From positions 62,001 to 126,000 of the forward strand of contig NZ_JADLQO010000009.1 of the NCBI RefSeq assembly GCF_015477775.1: a stretch of DNA of 64,000 nucleotides. The letters are read 5' to 3'. Shown in pieces: positions 25,279-35,686 of the stretch (within the stretch, counting starts at the first letter, position 1; every line of letters starts with the position of its first letter). Below the pieces are notes generated by a model that did no database searches, had not been told where the DNA came from, and saw only the letters and a program-made list of their open reading frames with translations. The translations under genes and the position numbers were made by a program. Origin of the DNA: Nocardia abscessus (GTDB lineage: Bacteria > Actinomycetota > Actinomycetes > Mycobacteriales > Mycobacteriaceae).

Positions 25279-26105
25279 CGGTTGCCTTCCTCGTCGCTGG
25301 GGGTGTCGGTCCCGTCCGATGCGGGCGTGGTGCCGACCGAGATGACGGCCGCTTCGGTCAGCGCCCTGGTGCGGCGGTGCCGCAGGATGGTGCTGACCGA
25401 CAGCTCCTCGAACGACCCGTCGGGCAACCGCGCGGGGACGTCCACCGCGTTGTGCCTGGCGTAGACGCCGGGGGTGGGCAGCGGTGTCGCGCGATGCCCC
25501 TTCTCGCGGAACCGGCGGCGCGACAGTTCGCGCTGGTCGGTGCGGGGCCCGAACTGCTCGCGATGGGCCAGCACCATGGCGCCGATGGTGGCGGTGATCA
25601 GCAGGGCGCCGGTGAGTTCGAAGGCCCACACGTAGCGCAGGAAGATCAGCTCGGCCAGTTCGCCGATCACGTCGCGGCCGGCGAATCCGGATGCGGGGAG
25701 AGTGATTCCGGACTCGCGGATGCCGTGGGCGATGCCGCCGCTGAGCAGCAGGCCGAAGCCGAGGCCGACCGCGGCGGCGGCGAGGCGCTGGCCGCGGATG
25801 GTTTCCTTCAGCGACTCGGCGGAGTCGACACCGACGAGCATCAGCACGAACAGGAACAGCATCATCACCGCGCCGGTGTAGACCACGATCTGCACGACGC
25901 CCAGGAACAGGGCGTCCTCGGCGATGTAGAACGCGGCCAGCGCGATCATGGTGGCCGCCAGGCACAGTGCGGAGTGCACCGCCTTGGGGGCGAACACCAT
26001 GCCGAGCGCGCCGAGTACGGCCAGCGGGGCGAGGATCCAGAACTGGACGGTCTCGCCGGTGGAGGCGCGGGTCAACGGCTCCGCGGCCAGGATCAAATCG
26101 GTCAC
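25275..26105 (-). CDS. nuoJ: NADH-quinone oxidoreductase subunit J
   Basis: The 276-residue subunit has five helices in the first 180 residues, including the pi-bulge helix region VVQIVVYTGAVMMLFLFVLML. A long hydrophilic C-terminal tail of about 85 residues is typical of actinobacterial NuoJ. The GTG start at 26105 overlaps the stop of the upstream nuoHI frame (GTGA). It lies between the Q-module membrane anchor and NuoK. Confidence 0.94.
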   Translation of the reverse strand: MTDLILAAEPLTRASTGETVQFWILAPLAVLGALGMVFAPKAVHSALCLAATMIALAAFYIAEDALFLGVVQIVVYTGAVMMLFLFVLMLVGVDSAESLKETIRGQRLAAAAVGLGFGLLLSGGIAHGIRESGITLPASGFAGRDVIGELAELIFLRYVWAFELTGALLITATIGAMVLAHREQFGPRTDQRELSRRRFREKGHRATPLPTPGVYARHNAVDVPARLPDGSFEELSVSTILRHRRTRALTEAAVISVGTTPASDGTDTPSDEEGNR

Positions 26106-27994
26106 CGTGGTGCTCCTTCCACGCCGGCGGTGGCGGTTTGCCGGGGTGCATCGGTGGCCGTGGCGCCGCTGGTGGCCGGTGCGTCGCCGGGGACCCGTCC
26201 GAGGTAGTAGTCCGCCTCGTCGGCGCCGGGATGCATGGCATGCGGCGGTGCGGTCATCCCTGGCTGCAGCGGGGCGAGCAACCGGTCCTTCTCGTAGATC
26301 AGGTCGGCCCGGTTGTCGTCGGCCATCTCGTAGTCGTTGGTCATCGTGAGCGCCCGGGTGGGGCAGGCCTCGATGCACAATCCGCAGCCGATGCAGCGCA
26401 GGTAGTTGATCTGGTAGACCTGGCCGTATCGTTCACCGGGGGAATAGCGTTCGGTCTCGGTGTTGTCGGCGCCTTCGACGTAGATCGCGTCGGCGGGGCA
26501 GGCCCACGCGCACAGTTCGCAGCCGATGCACTTCTCCAGGCCGTCGGGATGCCGGTTGAGCTGGTGCCTGCCGTGGTAGCGCGGCGCGGTCGGCGTTTTC
26601 TGCTCGGGATAGAACTCGGTGTTCGGCTTCTTGAACATGGTCGCGGCGGTGACCGCGAAGCCGGACAGCGGCTCGAACAGGCCGCTCTTGGCGCGGGTGG
26701 CGTCGCGGGCGTGCGCGTCGGCGGGCAGTGGCGGCACCGGGAAGCCGAGGAACACCGTCGAATCGGCGGAGTCCGCGTCCACGGGTTCCTCGACCGGTGG
26801 CGGTGTGCCCGCCGCCCGGCCCGCCTGCAGGAACCGCAGCACCAGCAGCCCGGTGACCGCCAAGCCGCCGATCACCAGGATCGGGGTCTGTACCGGGTAG
26901 CCCTCCGCTTGCAGCACCCGTGCCGCGGCCACCACCATGACCCAGGCCAGCGACGTCGGGATCAGCAGTTTCCAGCCGAGATTCATGAACTGGTCGTAGC
27001 GCAGCCGGGGCAGCGTGCCGCGCAGCCAGATGAACACGAACAGGAACGTCCAGACCTTGGCGGTGAACCACAGCACCGGCCACCATCCGGAGTTCGCGCC
27101 GTCCCACATGTTCAGCGGCCACGGCGCCCGCCACCCGCCGAGGAACAGCGTGGTGGCCAGCGCGGAAACCGTTGCCATGTTGACGTACTCGGCCAGCATG
27201 AACATGGCGAACTTGAGCGAGGAGTACTCGGTGTGGAAGCCGCCGACCAGTTCGCCCTCGGCCTCGGGCAGGTCGAACGGCGCCCGGTTGGTCTCGCCGA
27301 CCATCGAGACGCAATAGATCAGGAACGACGGCAGCAACAGGAACACATACCAGGTGCCTTCCTGCGCGGACACGATGCCGGAGGTGGCCATGGTGCCGCC
27401 GAGCAGGAAGACGGTGGCGAAGCACAGTGCCATCGCGATCTCGTAGGAGATGACCTGCGCGGTCGAGCGCAACCCGCCCAGCAGCGGATAGGTGGAGCCC
27501 GACGACCATCCGGCCAGCACGATGCCGTAGACGCCGATGGAGGTGATCGCGAGGATGTACAGCACCGCCACCGGAAGGTCGGTGAGCTGCAGCGGGGTGG
27601 TGACACCGAAGACGGAAACCTCCGGCCCGAAGGGGATCACCGCGAACGCCATGAACGCGGGGACCACCGAGATGACCGGGGCCAGAATGTAGATCGGCTT
27701 GTCCACGATCGCCGGGACGATGTCCTCCTTGAGGGCCATCTTCACGCCGTCGGCGATGCTCTGCAGCGAGCCGAACGGCCCGGTGCGGTTCGGGCCGATC
27801 CGCATCTGCATGCGGGCCACGATCTTGCGCTCCGCGAGCACGGCGACCAGCGGAATCAGCATCAGGTACACGAACACGGCGACGGCTTTGGCGATCACGA
27901 GCCACAGCGGGTCGTGTCCGAAGCCTGTCGGGGTGTAGGGGGCGGCGGCGGGGGTCACCGCGGACGCCGTGACGAGCGCGGCGAGATCACTCAT
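26102..27994 (-). CDS. nuoH/nuoI: NuoH-NuoI fusion: quinone-site membrane subunit joined to the 2x[4Fe-4S] subunit
   Basis: One uninterrupted 630-codon frame encodes two complex I subunits that are normally separate. Residues 1-395 are NuoH: eight helices, AERKIVARMQMRIGPNR, and TNRAPFDLPEAEGELV at the quinone channel. Residues 396-436 are a Pro/Ala/Asp-rich linker. From about 437 the sequence is NuoI: MFKKPNTEFYPE, RYHGRHQLNRHPDGLEKCIG and two ferredoxin motifs with cysteines 489/492/495/499 and 534/537/540/544. There is no stop codon, Met or plausible ribosome site at the junction (about 26685-26810). The N-terminus of NuoI faces the cytoplasm beside the NuoH C-terminus, so a tether is sterically reasonable. 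A lost frameshift from sequencing error cannot be excluded. Confidence 0.9.
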   Translation of the reverse strand: MSDLAALVTASAVTPAAAPYTPTGFGHDPLWLVIAKAVAVFVYLMLIPLVAVLAERKIVARMQMRIGPNRTGPFGSLQSIADGVKMALKEDIVPAIVDKPIYILAPVISVVPAFMAFAVIPFGPEVSVFGVTTPLQLTDLPVAVLYILAITSIGVYGIVLAGWSSGSTYPLLGGLRSTAQVISYEIAMALCFATVFLLGGTMATSGIVSAQEGTWYVFLLLPSFLIYCVSMVGETNRAPFDLPEAEGELVGGFHTEYSSLKFAMFMLAEYVNMATVSALATTLFLGGWRAPWPLNMWDGANSGWWPVLWFTAKVWTFLFVFIWLRGTLPRLRYDQFMNLGWKLLIPTSLAWVMVVAAARVLQAEGYPVQTPILVIGGLAVTGLLVLRFLQAGRAAGTPPPVEEPVDADSADSTVFLGFPVPPLPADAHARDATRAKSGLFEPLSGFAVTAATMFKKPNTEFYPEQKTPTAPRYHGRHQLNRHPDGLEKCIGCELCAWACPADAIYVEGADNTETERYSPGERYGQVYQINYLRCIGCGLCIEACPTRALTMTNDYEMADDNRADLIYEKDRLLAPLQPGMTAPPHAMHPGADEADYYLGRVPGDAPATSGATATDAPRQTATAGVEGAPR

Positions 27995-30509
27995 GGCGGT
28001 GCTCCTTCATCCTCTCGTCGGCGTGCCGCAGATGCACGATCGCGCCGGGCTGGACGGCGAGCTGCTCGGCGATGGAGCAGCCTGGCGAGTGCTGCGGCAG
28101 CCACACCACGCGGTCGGGCAGGTCACTGATCATCAGGGGGAGTGTGACGGCGCCGCGGCTGGTGGCGACGGTGACCGGGTCGTCGGGTTGCGCGCCGAGT
28201 TCGGCGGCGGTGGCGGCCGACAGGCGCACCACCGGGGGACGGGCGATGCCGGCCAGATTCGGTTCGCCGTCCTGCATGCGGCCCTCGTCCAGCAGCATCC
28301 GCCAGCTGGCGAGTACCGCGGTGCCCGGTTCGGGGTGCGGCAGCGGATGCGGCCGGTGCGTGGGCGCGGTGACGGGCGCGCCGTCCCACGCGCCGAGTTC
28401 GGCGAGTTCGGCGCGGGCGGATTCGACGTCCGGCAGGTTCAGGCGCACCGACATCTCGCCGGCGATGGCGTGCAGCACCCGCTGGTCCGACAGCGGCGCG
28501 GTCTGACGGCGCACCATGTCGTCGCCGAGCGCGGCGGCGAACGGGCGCGGCCTGCCCTCCCAGGTGCGGAAGGTGCCGGGTTTCTCCATGGCCGCGGCCA
28601 CCGGGAACACGACGTCGGCGCGTTCGGTGACCGGGCTGCGCCGCAGTTCCAGGCTCACCACGAACCTGGCCGCGTCGATGGCGGCCAGCGCGGCGGCCGG
28701 GTCGGGCAGGTCGGCCACGTCGACGCCGCCGATGACCAGCGCGCCGAGGCCGGAGGCCGCCTCCAGGATGGCTGTCGTGTCACGGCCCGCGCCGACCGGC
28801 AGCTCCGGCACGTTCCAGACCGCCCGAACCTGTTGGCGGGCGCGGGGGTCGGCGACCGGCCTGCCGCCGGGGAGCAGGCAGGGCAGGGCGCCCGCTTCGA
28901 CCGCCCCGCGTTCACCGGCCCGGCGCGGCACCCAGGCGAGGGCGGCGCCGGTTTCGTCGGCCAGACGTACGGCGGCCGACAGCGTGCCCGCCACGCCCGC
29001 CATCCGCTCACCGACCATGATCACCGCGCCGGGTTCGCGCAGCAGTCGGGCCAGATCCGCGAGCTGCGCCGGATCCGCGCCCGGCGTGGTGATCTCGCCG
29101 GTGCGGATGGCGTCGAGCAGATGCGGTTCGGCGCCCGGCACGGTCCGCATCAGCCGCCCGGACATGCGGTCGAGCCCGCGCGAGGAGTACGGCGCGAGCG
29201 AGTAGATCGGCAGGCGGCGCTTGCGGGCGGCCTTGCGCAGTCGCAGGTAGACGATCGGCGACTCTTCTTCGGGTTCGAATCCGACGAGCAGGACGACCGG
29301 CGCGGCCTCCATGCTGTCGTAGGTCACCGTGCCGTCCTGACCCGCGACGCGGGCGGCGAGGAAGTCGGCCTCCTCCGCCGAATGCGCTCGGGAGCGGAAG
29401 TCGATGTCGTTGGTACCGAGGGCGACCCGGGCGAACTTGGCGTAGGCGTAGGCGTCCTCCTCGGTGACCCGGCCGCCGACGAGCACGCCCGCGTTGCCGA
29501 AGGAGGCGGCCAGTCCCTCCGCGGCGGCGGCGAGCGCCGCCGACCAGGAGGCCGGGGCCAGTTCGCCGTCCCAGCCGCGCACCAGCGGGGTGGTGAGCCG
29601 ATCGGGTTCGGTGGCGTAGGCGAAGGCCCATCGGCCTTTGTCGCAGTTCCACTCCTCGTTGACCTGCGGGTCGTCACCGGCCAGTCGGCGCAGCACCTTG
29701 CCGCGCCGGTGGTCGGTGCGCTGTGCGCAGCCGGAAGCGCAGTGCTCGCAGACATTCGGGCTGGACACCAGGTCGAACGGGCGTGCGCGGAATCGGTAGG
29801 CGGTGCCGGTGAGGGCGCCGACCGGACAGATCTGCACGGTGTTGCCGGAGAAGTAGGAGTCCAGCGGTTCGGCCTGCGCGGTGCCGACCTGTTGCAGCGC
29901 ACCGCGGTCCATCAGCTCGATGAACGGGTCGCCTGCGATCTGCTGAGAGAAACGGGTGCAGCGGGCGCAGAGCACGCAGCGTTCCCGGTCCAGCAGCACC
30001 GCTGTGGACAGCGGAATCGGTTTGGGATAGGTGCGTTTGCGTCCGTCGAACCGGGATTCGGCGCGTCCGGTGGACATCGCCTGGTTCTGCAGCGGGCATT
30101 CGCCGCCCTTGTCGCAGACCGGGCAGTCGAGCGGATGGTTGATCAGCAGCAGCTCCATCACGCCCTCCTGCGCCTTGTCGGCGGCGGCGGAGGTGAGCTG
30201 GGTGCGGACCACCATGCCGTCGGCGACGGCCATGGTGCAGGAGGCGACCGGTTTGCGCTGCCCTTCGACATCGACCAGGCATTGGCGGCAGGCGCCGACC
30301 GGGTCGAGCAGCGGATGGTCGCAGAAACGGGGGATCTGGATGCCGATCAGTTCGGCGGCCCGGATCAGCAGGGTGCCGGGCGGCACGCTGACCGTGGTGT
30401 CGTCGATGGTCACGGTGACCAGATCGGCGGGAGCAGGCGCGCTGGTCTTGCCGCTCACCGTGGCCCGGCCGCCGCCGGTGATCGAATCGCTGCGCGAGAC
30501 CGGTTTCAT
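27987..30509 (-). CDS. nuoG: NADH-quinone oxidoreductase subunit G
   Basis: This 840-residue Fe-S subunit of the hydrophilic arm carries [2Fe-2S] N1b ligands Cys63/74/77/91, the N4 set His124/Cys128/131/137, and the N5 set Cys177/180/183/227. It also has an N7-type motif, Cys253/256/260/288, which only some bacteria possess. The remainder is a molybdopterin-oxidoreductase-like domain lacking cofactor function. ATG 30509 overlaps the nuoF stop (ATGA). The C-terminus overlaps nuoHI by 8 bp. Confidence 0.96.
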   Translation of the reverse strand: MKPVSRSDSITGGGRATVSGKTSAPAPADLVTVTIDDTTVSVPPGTLLIRAAELIGIQIPRFCDHPLLDPVGACRQCLVDVEGQRKPVASCTMAVADGMVVRTQLTSAAADKAQEGVMELLLINHPLDCPVCDKGGECPLQNQAMSTGRAESRFDGRKRTYPKPIPLSTAVLLDRERCVLCARCTRFSQQIAGDPFIELMDRGALQQVGTAQAEPLDSYFSGNTVQICPVGALTGTAYRFRARPFDLVSSPNVCEHCASGCAQRTDHRRGKVLRRLAGDDPQVNEEWNCDKGRWAFAYATEPDRLTTPLVRGWDGELAPASWSAALAAAAEGLAASFGNAGVLVGGRVTEEDAYAYAKFARVALGTNDIDFRSRAHSAEEADFLAARVAGQDGTVTYDSMEAAPVVLLVGFEPEEESPIVYLRLRKAARKRRLPIYSLAPYSSRGLDRMSGRLMRTVPGAEPHLLDAIRTGEITTPGADPAQLADLARLLREPGAVIMVGERMAGVAGTLSAAVRLADETGAALAWVPRRAGERGAVEAGALPCLLPGGRPVADPRARQQVRAVWNVPELPVGAGRDTTAILEAASGLGALVIGGVDVADLPDPAAALAAIDAARFVVSLELRRSPVTERADVVFPVAAAMEKPGTFRTWEGRPRPFAAALGDDMVRRQTAPLSDQRVLHAIAGEMSVRLNLPDVESARAELAELGAWDGAPVTAPTHRPHPLPHPEPGTAVLASWRMLLDEGRMQDGEPNLAGIARPPVVRLSAATAAELGAQPDDPVTVATSRGAVTLPLMISDLPDRVVWLPQHSPGCSIAEQLAVQPGAIVHLRHADERMKEHRHE

Positions 30510-31828
30510 CGGACCTCTTCTCCTGACTCGGCCCATGCGGTGGAGCGCGCCGGGTCGAATGGACATCCGCCGAGCCGCAGGTGTTCGGCGTACTCCTCGC
30601 GGAAGTACTTCAGCGAGGAGATGATCGGGCTGGCCGCGCCGTCACCGAGGGCGCAGAACGACTTGCCGTTGATGGTGTCGCTGATGTCGAGCAGCTTGTC
30701 CAGGTCGGACGCGGCGCCGGCGCCGGCCTCGATCCGTTCCAGCAGCTGCACCAGCCAGTAGGTGCCCTCCCGGCACGGAGTGCACTTGCCGCAGGACTCG
30801 TGCGCGTAGAACTCCGTCCAGCGCAGCACCGCCCGCACCACGCAGGTGGTGTCGTCGAAGATCTGCAGCGCCTTGGTGCCGAGCATGGAGCCCGCCCCCG
30901 CGACGCCCTCGTAGTCGAGGGGCACGTCGAGGTGTTCCTCGGTGAACAGCGGCGTGGACGAGCCGCCCGGGGTCCAGAATTTCACCCGATGCCCGGCGCG
31001 CACGCCGCCCGCGTAGCCGAGGAGTTCGCGCAGCGTGACACCCAGCGGCGCCTCGTACTGCCCCGGCTTCGCGACGTGACCCGACAGCGAGTAGAGGGTG
31101 AAACCGGGGGACTTCTCGCTGCCCATCGAGCGGAACCAGGTGATGCCGTTGCGGATGATGGGGGGCACGCTGGCGATGGATTCCACGTTGTTCACCACGG
31201 TCGGGCAGGCGTAGAGGCCTGCGACGGCGGGGAACGGCGGGCGCAGGCGGGGCTGGCCGCGGCGGCCTTCCAGCGAGTCCAGCAGCGCGGTCTCCTCGCC
31301 GCAGATGTAGGCGCCCGCGCCCGCGTGCACGACCAGTTCGAGGTCGTAGCCGGAGCCGAGGATGTCGTGACCGAGGAAACCCGCTTCGTAGGCCTGGGCC
31401 ACCGCGGCTTGGAGCCGCCGCAGCACCGGAACCACCTCGCCGCGCACATAGATGAACGCGTGCGCGGCGCGGATGGCGTAGGCGGCGATGACGACGCCTT
31501 CGATCAGCGCGTGCGGCGCGGCGAGCATGAGCGGAATGTCCTTGCAGGTACCGGGTTCCGACTCGTCGGCGTTCACCACCAGGTAGTGCGGTTTGGTGAC
31601 GCCGTCGGGCCCGGGGCCCTGCGGGATGAAACTCCACTTCATGCCGGTGGGGAAGCCCGCGCCGCCGCGCCCGCGCAGGCCCGCGTCCTTGACGGTCTGG
31701 ATGACCTGGTCCGGTTCCATCCGCAGGGCGGTGCGCAGCGCCTGGTAGCCGTCGTGGCGCAGGTAGGTGTCCATCGTCCAGGACTGCGGGTCGTCCCAGT
31801 AGGTGCTCAACACCGGAGTGAGCGTCAT
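30506..31828 (-). CDS. nuoF: NADH-quinone oxidoreductase subunit F (NADH/FMN site)
   Basis: The 440-residue subunit binds NADH and FMN, the entry point for electrons. GRGGAGFP (53-60) and the FMN segment AYICGEETALLDSLEGRRG (about 173-191) are intact. The N3 [4Fe-4S] ligands are Cys346, 349, 352 (ESCGKCTPC) and Cys392. The start at ATG 31828 overlaps the nuoE stop. Confidence 0.97.
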   Translation of the reverse strand: MTLTPVLSTYWDDPQSWTMDTYLRHDGYQALRTALRMEPDQVIQTVKDAGLRGRGGAGFPTGMKWSFIPQGPGPDGVTKPHYLVVNADESEPGTCKDIPLMLAAPHALIEGVVIAAYAIRAAHAFIYVRGEVVPVLRRLQAAVAQAYEAGFLGHDILGSGYDLELVVHAGAGAYICGEETALLDSLEGRRGQPRLRPPFPAVAGLYACPTVVNNVESIASVPPIIRNGITWFRSMGSEKSPGFTLYSLSGHVAKPGQYEAPLGVTLRELLGYAGGVRAGHRVKFWTPGGSSTPLFTEEHLDVPLDYEGVAGAGSMLGTKALQIFDDTTCVVRAVLRWTEFYAHESCGKCTPCREGTYWLVQLLERIEAGAGAASDLDKLLDISDTINGKSFCALGDGAASPIISSLKYFREEYAEHLRLGGCPFDPARSTAWAESGEEVR

Positions 31829-32595
31829 CGCGAGACCTCCGGATCCTGTTGCGGTGCGGGCGCTTGCATGCCCTGCTCGCGGGCGACGCGCAGACCGGCG
31901 AGAGTCGCCTCGCCCGCGGCGCCGTCCAGGACGCCGGGGCGCTCGTCCGGGAATCCGGCCAGGATGCGCGCGGTCTGCTTGAACGTGCACAGCGGCGCGC
32001 CGCGGGTCGGGGTGACCTGCGCCCCGGCGCGCAGGGCGTCCACCAGTGCCCGCGCGGATTCGGGGGTCTGGTTGTCGAAGAACTCCCAGTTGACCATGAC
32101 CACCGGCGCGAAGTCGCAGGCCGCGTTGCACTCGACGTGCTCGAGCGTGATCGATCCGTCCGCCGTGGTCTGGCCGTGCCCGATGCCGAGGTGGCGTTCG
32201 AGCGCGGCGAGGATGGCGTCGCCGCCCAGCACCGCGCACAGCGTGTTGGTGCAGACGCCGACGTGGTAGTCGCCGGTGGGTGTGCGCCGGAACATCGAAT
32301 AGAAGGTGGCGACGGCGGTGACTTCGGCGCCGGTCAGGCCCAATTGTTCCGCGCAGAACTCGATTCCGGTGCCGGTGACGTAGCCCTCCTCGGACTGCAC
32401 CAGGTGCAGCAGCGGCAGGAGCGCCGAGCGCGGGTGCGGATAGCGCGCGATGATCTCCTTGGCGTCGGTTTCCAGGCGTTCGCGCACAAAGGGCTGGTAG
32501 GGCTCGGGCCGGGTGCCGAGCTTCAGCAGGACCGGCGTGCCACCGGTCACGCGGCCATCGCCGTCGGTGGATTCGCTGTGCGATGTCGGGTTCAT
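31825..32595 (-). CDS. nuoE: NADH-quinone oxidoreductase subunit E
   Basis: The thioredoxin-like [2Fe-2S] N1a subunit has 256 residues. Ligands are Cys115 and Cys120 (CTNTLC) and Cys156 and Cys160 (CNAAC). The C-terminal extension beyond residue 190 (TRGAPLCTFKQTARILAGFP) is a common actinobacterial feature. ATG 32595 overlaps the nuoD stop. Confidence 0.96.
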   Translation of the reverse strand: MNPTSHSESTDGDGRVTGGTPVLLKLGTRPEPYQPFVRERLETDAKEIIARYPHPRSALLPLLHLVQSEEGYVTGTGIEFCAEQLGLTGAEVTAVATFYSMFRRTPTGDYHVGVCTNTLCAVLGGDAILAALERHLGIGHGQTTADGSITLEHVECNAACDFAPVVMVNWEFFDNQTPESARALVDALRAGAQVTPTRGAPLCTFKQTARILAGFPDERPGVLDGAAGEATLAGLRVAREQGMQAPAPQQDPEVSR

Positions 32596-33926
32596 CGGTC
32601 CACTCCGCCCATGACCGGGTCGATGCTGGCGACCGAGGCGATGACGTCGGCGACCATGCCGCCCTCGCACATCGCCGCGACCGCTTGCAGATTGGTGAAC
32701 GAGGGGTCGCGGTAGTGCACCCGGTAGGGCCGGGTGCCGCCGTCGCTGACCATGTGCACCCCCAGCTCGCCGCGCGGCGACTCCACGGCCACGTACACCT
32801 GGCCCGCCGGAACGCGGATGCCTTCGGTGACCAGCTTGAAGTGGTGGATCAGCCCCTCCATGGAGGTGCCCATGATCTTGCCGATGTGCCTGGGGGAGTT
32901 GCCGAGACCGTCCGGCCCGATCTGCAGGTCGGCGGGCCAGGCGATCTTCTTGTCGTCGACCATGACCGGGCCGGGGCGCAGCCGGTCCAGGCACTGCTCG
33001 ACGATCTTCAGCGACTCCTTCATCTCCTCCACGCGGATGACGTAGCGGCCGTAGCAGTCGCATCCGGTGGTGGTGGGGACGTCGAATTCGTAGTTCTCGT
33101 AGCCGCAGTAGGGCTGGGCTCTGCGCATGTCGTGCGGCAGGCCGGTGGCGCGCAGCACCGGGCCGGTGATGCCGAGCGCCATGCACCCCTGCAGGTCGAG
33201 GTAGCCGATGTCCTGCGTGCGGGATTTCCAAATCGGGTTGGCGGTGAGCAGGTGTTCCATGTCGCGCAGCCGTTTGGGCAGCAGGGCGAGCAGTTCCCGG
33301 ACCTTGGTGACGCCGTCGTCGGGCAGATCCTGGGCCAGGCCGCCGGGGCGGATGAACGCGTGGTTCATCCGCAGCCCGGTGATCGTCTCGAAGACGTCGA
33401 GGATCAGTTCGCGTTCCCGGAAGCCGAACAGCATCGGAGTCAGCGCGCCGAGTTCCATACCGCCGGTGGCCAGGGCGACCAGGTGCGAGGAGATGCGGTT
33501 GAGCTCCATCAGCAGCACGCGGATGATCGTGGCGCGCTCCGGGATCTGCTCGGTGATGTCGAGCAGTTTCTCCACGCCCAGGCAGTACGCCGTCTCGTTG
33601 AAGAACGGCGACAGGTAGTCCATGCGGGTGACGAAGGTGACGCCCTGGGTCCAGTTGCGGAATTCGAGGTTCTTCTCGATCCCGGTGTGCAGGTAGCCGA
33701 TTCCGCAGCGGGCTTCGGTGACCGTTTCGCCTTCGATCTCGAGGATCAGGCGCAGTACACCGTGCGTGGACGGGTGCTGCGGACCCATGTTGACGACGAT
33801 GCGTTCCTCGCCCGCGCCGGCCAGCGTCTCGGCCACCTGGTCCCAGTCCTGCCCCGCCACGGTGACCGTGACGGGCTCGGGCGCGGTGCCCTCGACGAGG
33901 CCCGGTTCGGTGTCGGTGTCGTTCAT
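32592..33926 (-). CDS. nuoD: NADH-quinone oxidoreductase subunit D (49-kDa)
   Basis: This 444-residue subunit lines the quinone-reduction site with NuoB. Visible signatures are NMGPQHPSTHGVLRL with the conserved His, GYLHTGIEKNLE, and the C-terminal SPRGELGVHMVSDGG. It descends from the large subunit of [NiFe] hydrogenases but lacks the nickel ligands. Start ATG 33926 abuts the nuoC stop (TGATG). Confidence 0.97.
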   Translation of the reverse strand: MNDTDTEPGLVEGTAPEPVTVTVAGQDWDQVAETLAGAGEERIVVNMGPQHPSTHGVLRLILEIEGETVTEARCGIGYLHTGIEKNLEFRNWTQGVTFVTRMDYLSPFFNETAYCLGVEKLLDITEQIPERATIIRVLLMELNRISSHLVALATGGMELGALTPMLFGFRERELILDVFETITGLRMNHAFIRPGGLAQDLPDDGVTKVRELLALLPKRLRDMEHLLTANPIWKSRTQDIGYLDLQGCMALGITGPVLRATGLPHDMRRAQPYCGYENYEFDVPTTTGCDCYGRYVIRVEEMKESLKIVEQCLDRLRPGPVMVDDKKIAWPADLQIGPDGLGNSPRHIGKIMGTSMEGLIHHFKLVTEGIRVPAGQVYVAVESPRGELGVHMVSDGGTRPYRVHYRDPSFTNLQAVAAMCEGGMVADVIASVASIDPVMGGVDR

Positions 33927-34698
33927 CAGCTGTATGCCCTCCGCTCGTCGGGCGGCGGGATGCGCGCGCCCTTGTATTCGACCGGGATCCCGCCGAGCGG
34001 GTAGTCCTTGCGCTGGGGGTGGCCGCGCCAGTCGTCCGGCATGGTGATCCGGGTCAGCGAGGGGTGCCCGTCGAACCGGATGCCGAAGAAGTCGTAGGTC
34101 TCGCGCTCGTGCCAGTCGGTGGTCGGGTACACCTCGTAGAGCGAAGGGATGTGCGGGTCGGCGTCGGGGGCGGAGACCTCCACCCGCAGGCGGCGGTTGT
34201 GCGTGATCGACATGAGGTGATAGACGGCGTGGAGTTCGCGGCCGGAATCCTCCGGGTAGTGCACGCCGTTGACGCCGAGGCAGAGCTCGAAACGCAGGGC
34301 GGGATCGTCCCGCAACGCGCGGGCGACCGACGGCAGATGCTCCCGGTGCACGTACAGGGTGAGCTCGCCGCGGAAGACGATCACCTTCTCCAGGGCCGCG
34401 TCCAAGCGGGTGCCGATGGCGGTGAGCGCGGCATGCAGCGCGGTGACCACGTCGTCGAAGTACCCGCCGTACGGGGCGGGAGTGCTGCCCGGCAGGATGA
34501 CCGGGCGGACCAGTCCGCCGTAGCCGGAGGTGTCGCCGGTGCCGGACACGCCGAACATGCCGCGGCGCACGCCGATCACCTCGGCGCCGGGCCGCGCGGA
34601 ATCCTCCTCGGGCAGAGTGCCTTCGGGGCCCGCGGTGGCAGCGGCATCGATCGCGTCGTGCGCGGGCGGGGCGTCGGTGTCGTCGGGGGTGTCGAAGG

Positions 34699-34702
<4 letters not shown>
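33926..34702 (-). CDS. nuoC: NADH-quinone oxidoreductase subunit C (30-kDa)
   Basis: The 258-residue protein has the 30-kDa signature YPTTDWHERETYDFFGIRF near residues 190-208. An acidic, low-complexity N-terminal extension of about 40 residues precedes the domain, as in mycobacterial NuoC. It connects NuoD to the hydrophilic arm. ATG 34702 overlaps the nuoB stop by 4 bp. Confidence 0.95.
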
Positions 34703-35253
<551 letters not shown>

Positions 35254-35305
35254 GTTCTACTGACTCGCTTCCACTCGTCGGCTTACGAATTCGGCTGCGC
35301 GGCAT

Positions 35306-35686
35306 TCAGTCCCAGCTGAGCCCGCCGCGCCGCCATTCGTAGGCGTAGGCCACCGAGACGTTGAAGATGAACAACGCCATCGCGGCGAGACCGAAGAGAC
35401 CGAGCGCATCGAAGTGCACTGCCCACGGGTAGAGGAACACGATCTCGATGTCGAAGATGATGAACAACATCGCGGTGAGGTAGTACTTCACCGGAAAGCG
35501 TTGTCCCGTAACATTTCCCGGCCCACCGGCCACGGCATGCGGCGTGGGTTCGATACCGCATTCGTAGGGTTCCAGTTTCGCCCGGTTGTGCCGTTTCGGG
35601 CCGACCAGGGCCGATAGGACGATGGAGAACAGCGCGAACGCGGCCGCGATCGCGCCGAGTACAAGCGTCGGCATCTCGATATTCAC
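35306..35686 (-). CDS. nuoA: NADH-quinone oxidoreductase subunit A
   Basis: The 126-residue membrane subunit has three helices, with the conserved ECGIEP loop after helix 1 and FIIFDIEIVFLYPWA in helix 2. It is the first gene of the operon. GTG 35686 is used, with AAGGAGGGG 12-16 nt upstream; an ATG four codons later is the alternative start. Confidence 0.95.
   Translation of the reverse strand: MNIEMPTLVLGAIAAAFALFSIVLSALVGPKRHNRAKLEPYECGIEPTPHAVAGGPGNVTGQRFPVKYYLTAMLFIIFDIEIVFLYPWAVHFDALGLFGLAAMALFIFNVSVAYAYEWRRGGLSWD

Noticed and set aside
25967..28129. Plus-strand open frame of 720 codons opposite nuoH/nuoI and nuoJ
   Set aside because: Antisense shadow of the fused nuoHI gene; low-complexity translation and no ribosome site.
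27969..30761. Plus-strand open frame of 930 codons opposite nuoG/nuoF
   Set aside because: Antisense shadow of two unmistakable nuo genes; its composition is Arg/Gly/His-rich with no domain, as expected from high-GC third-position bias.
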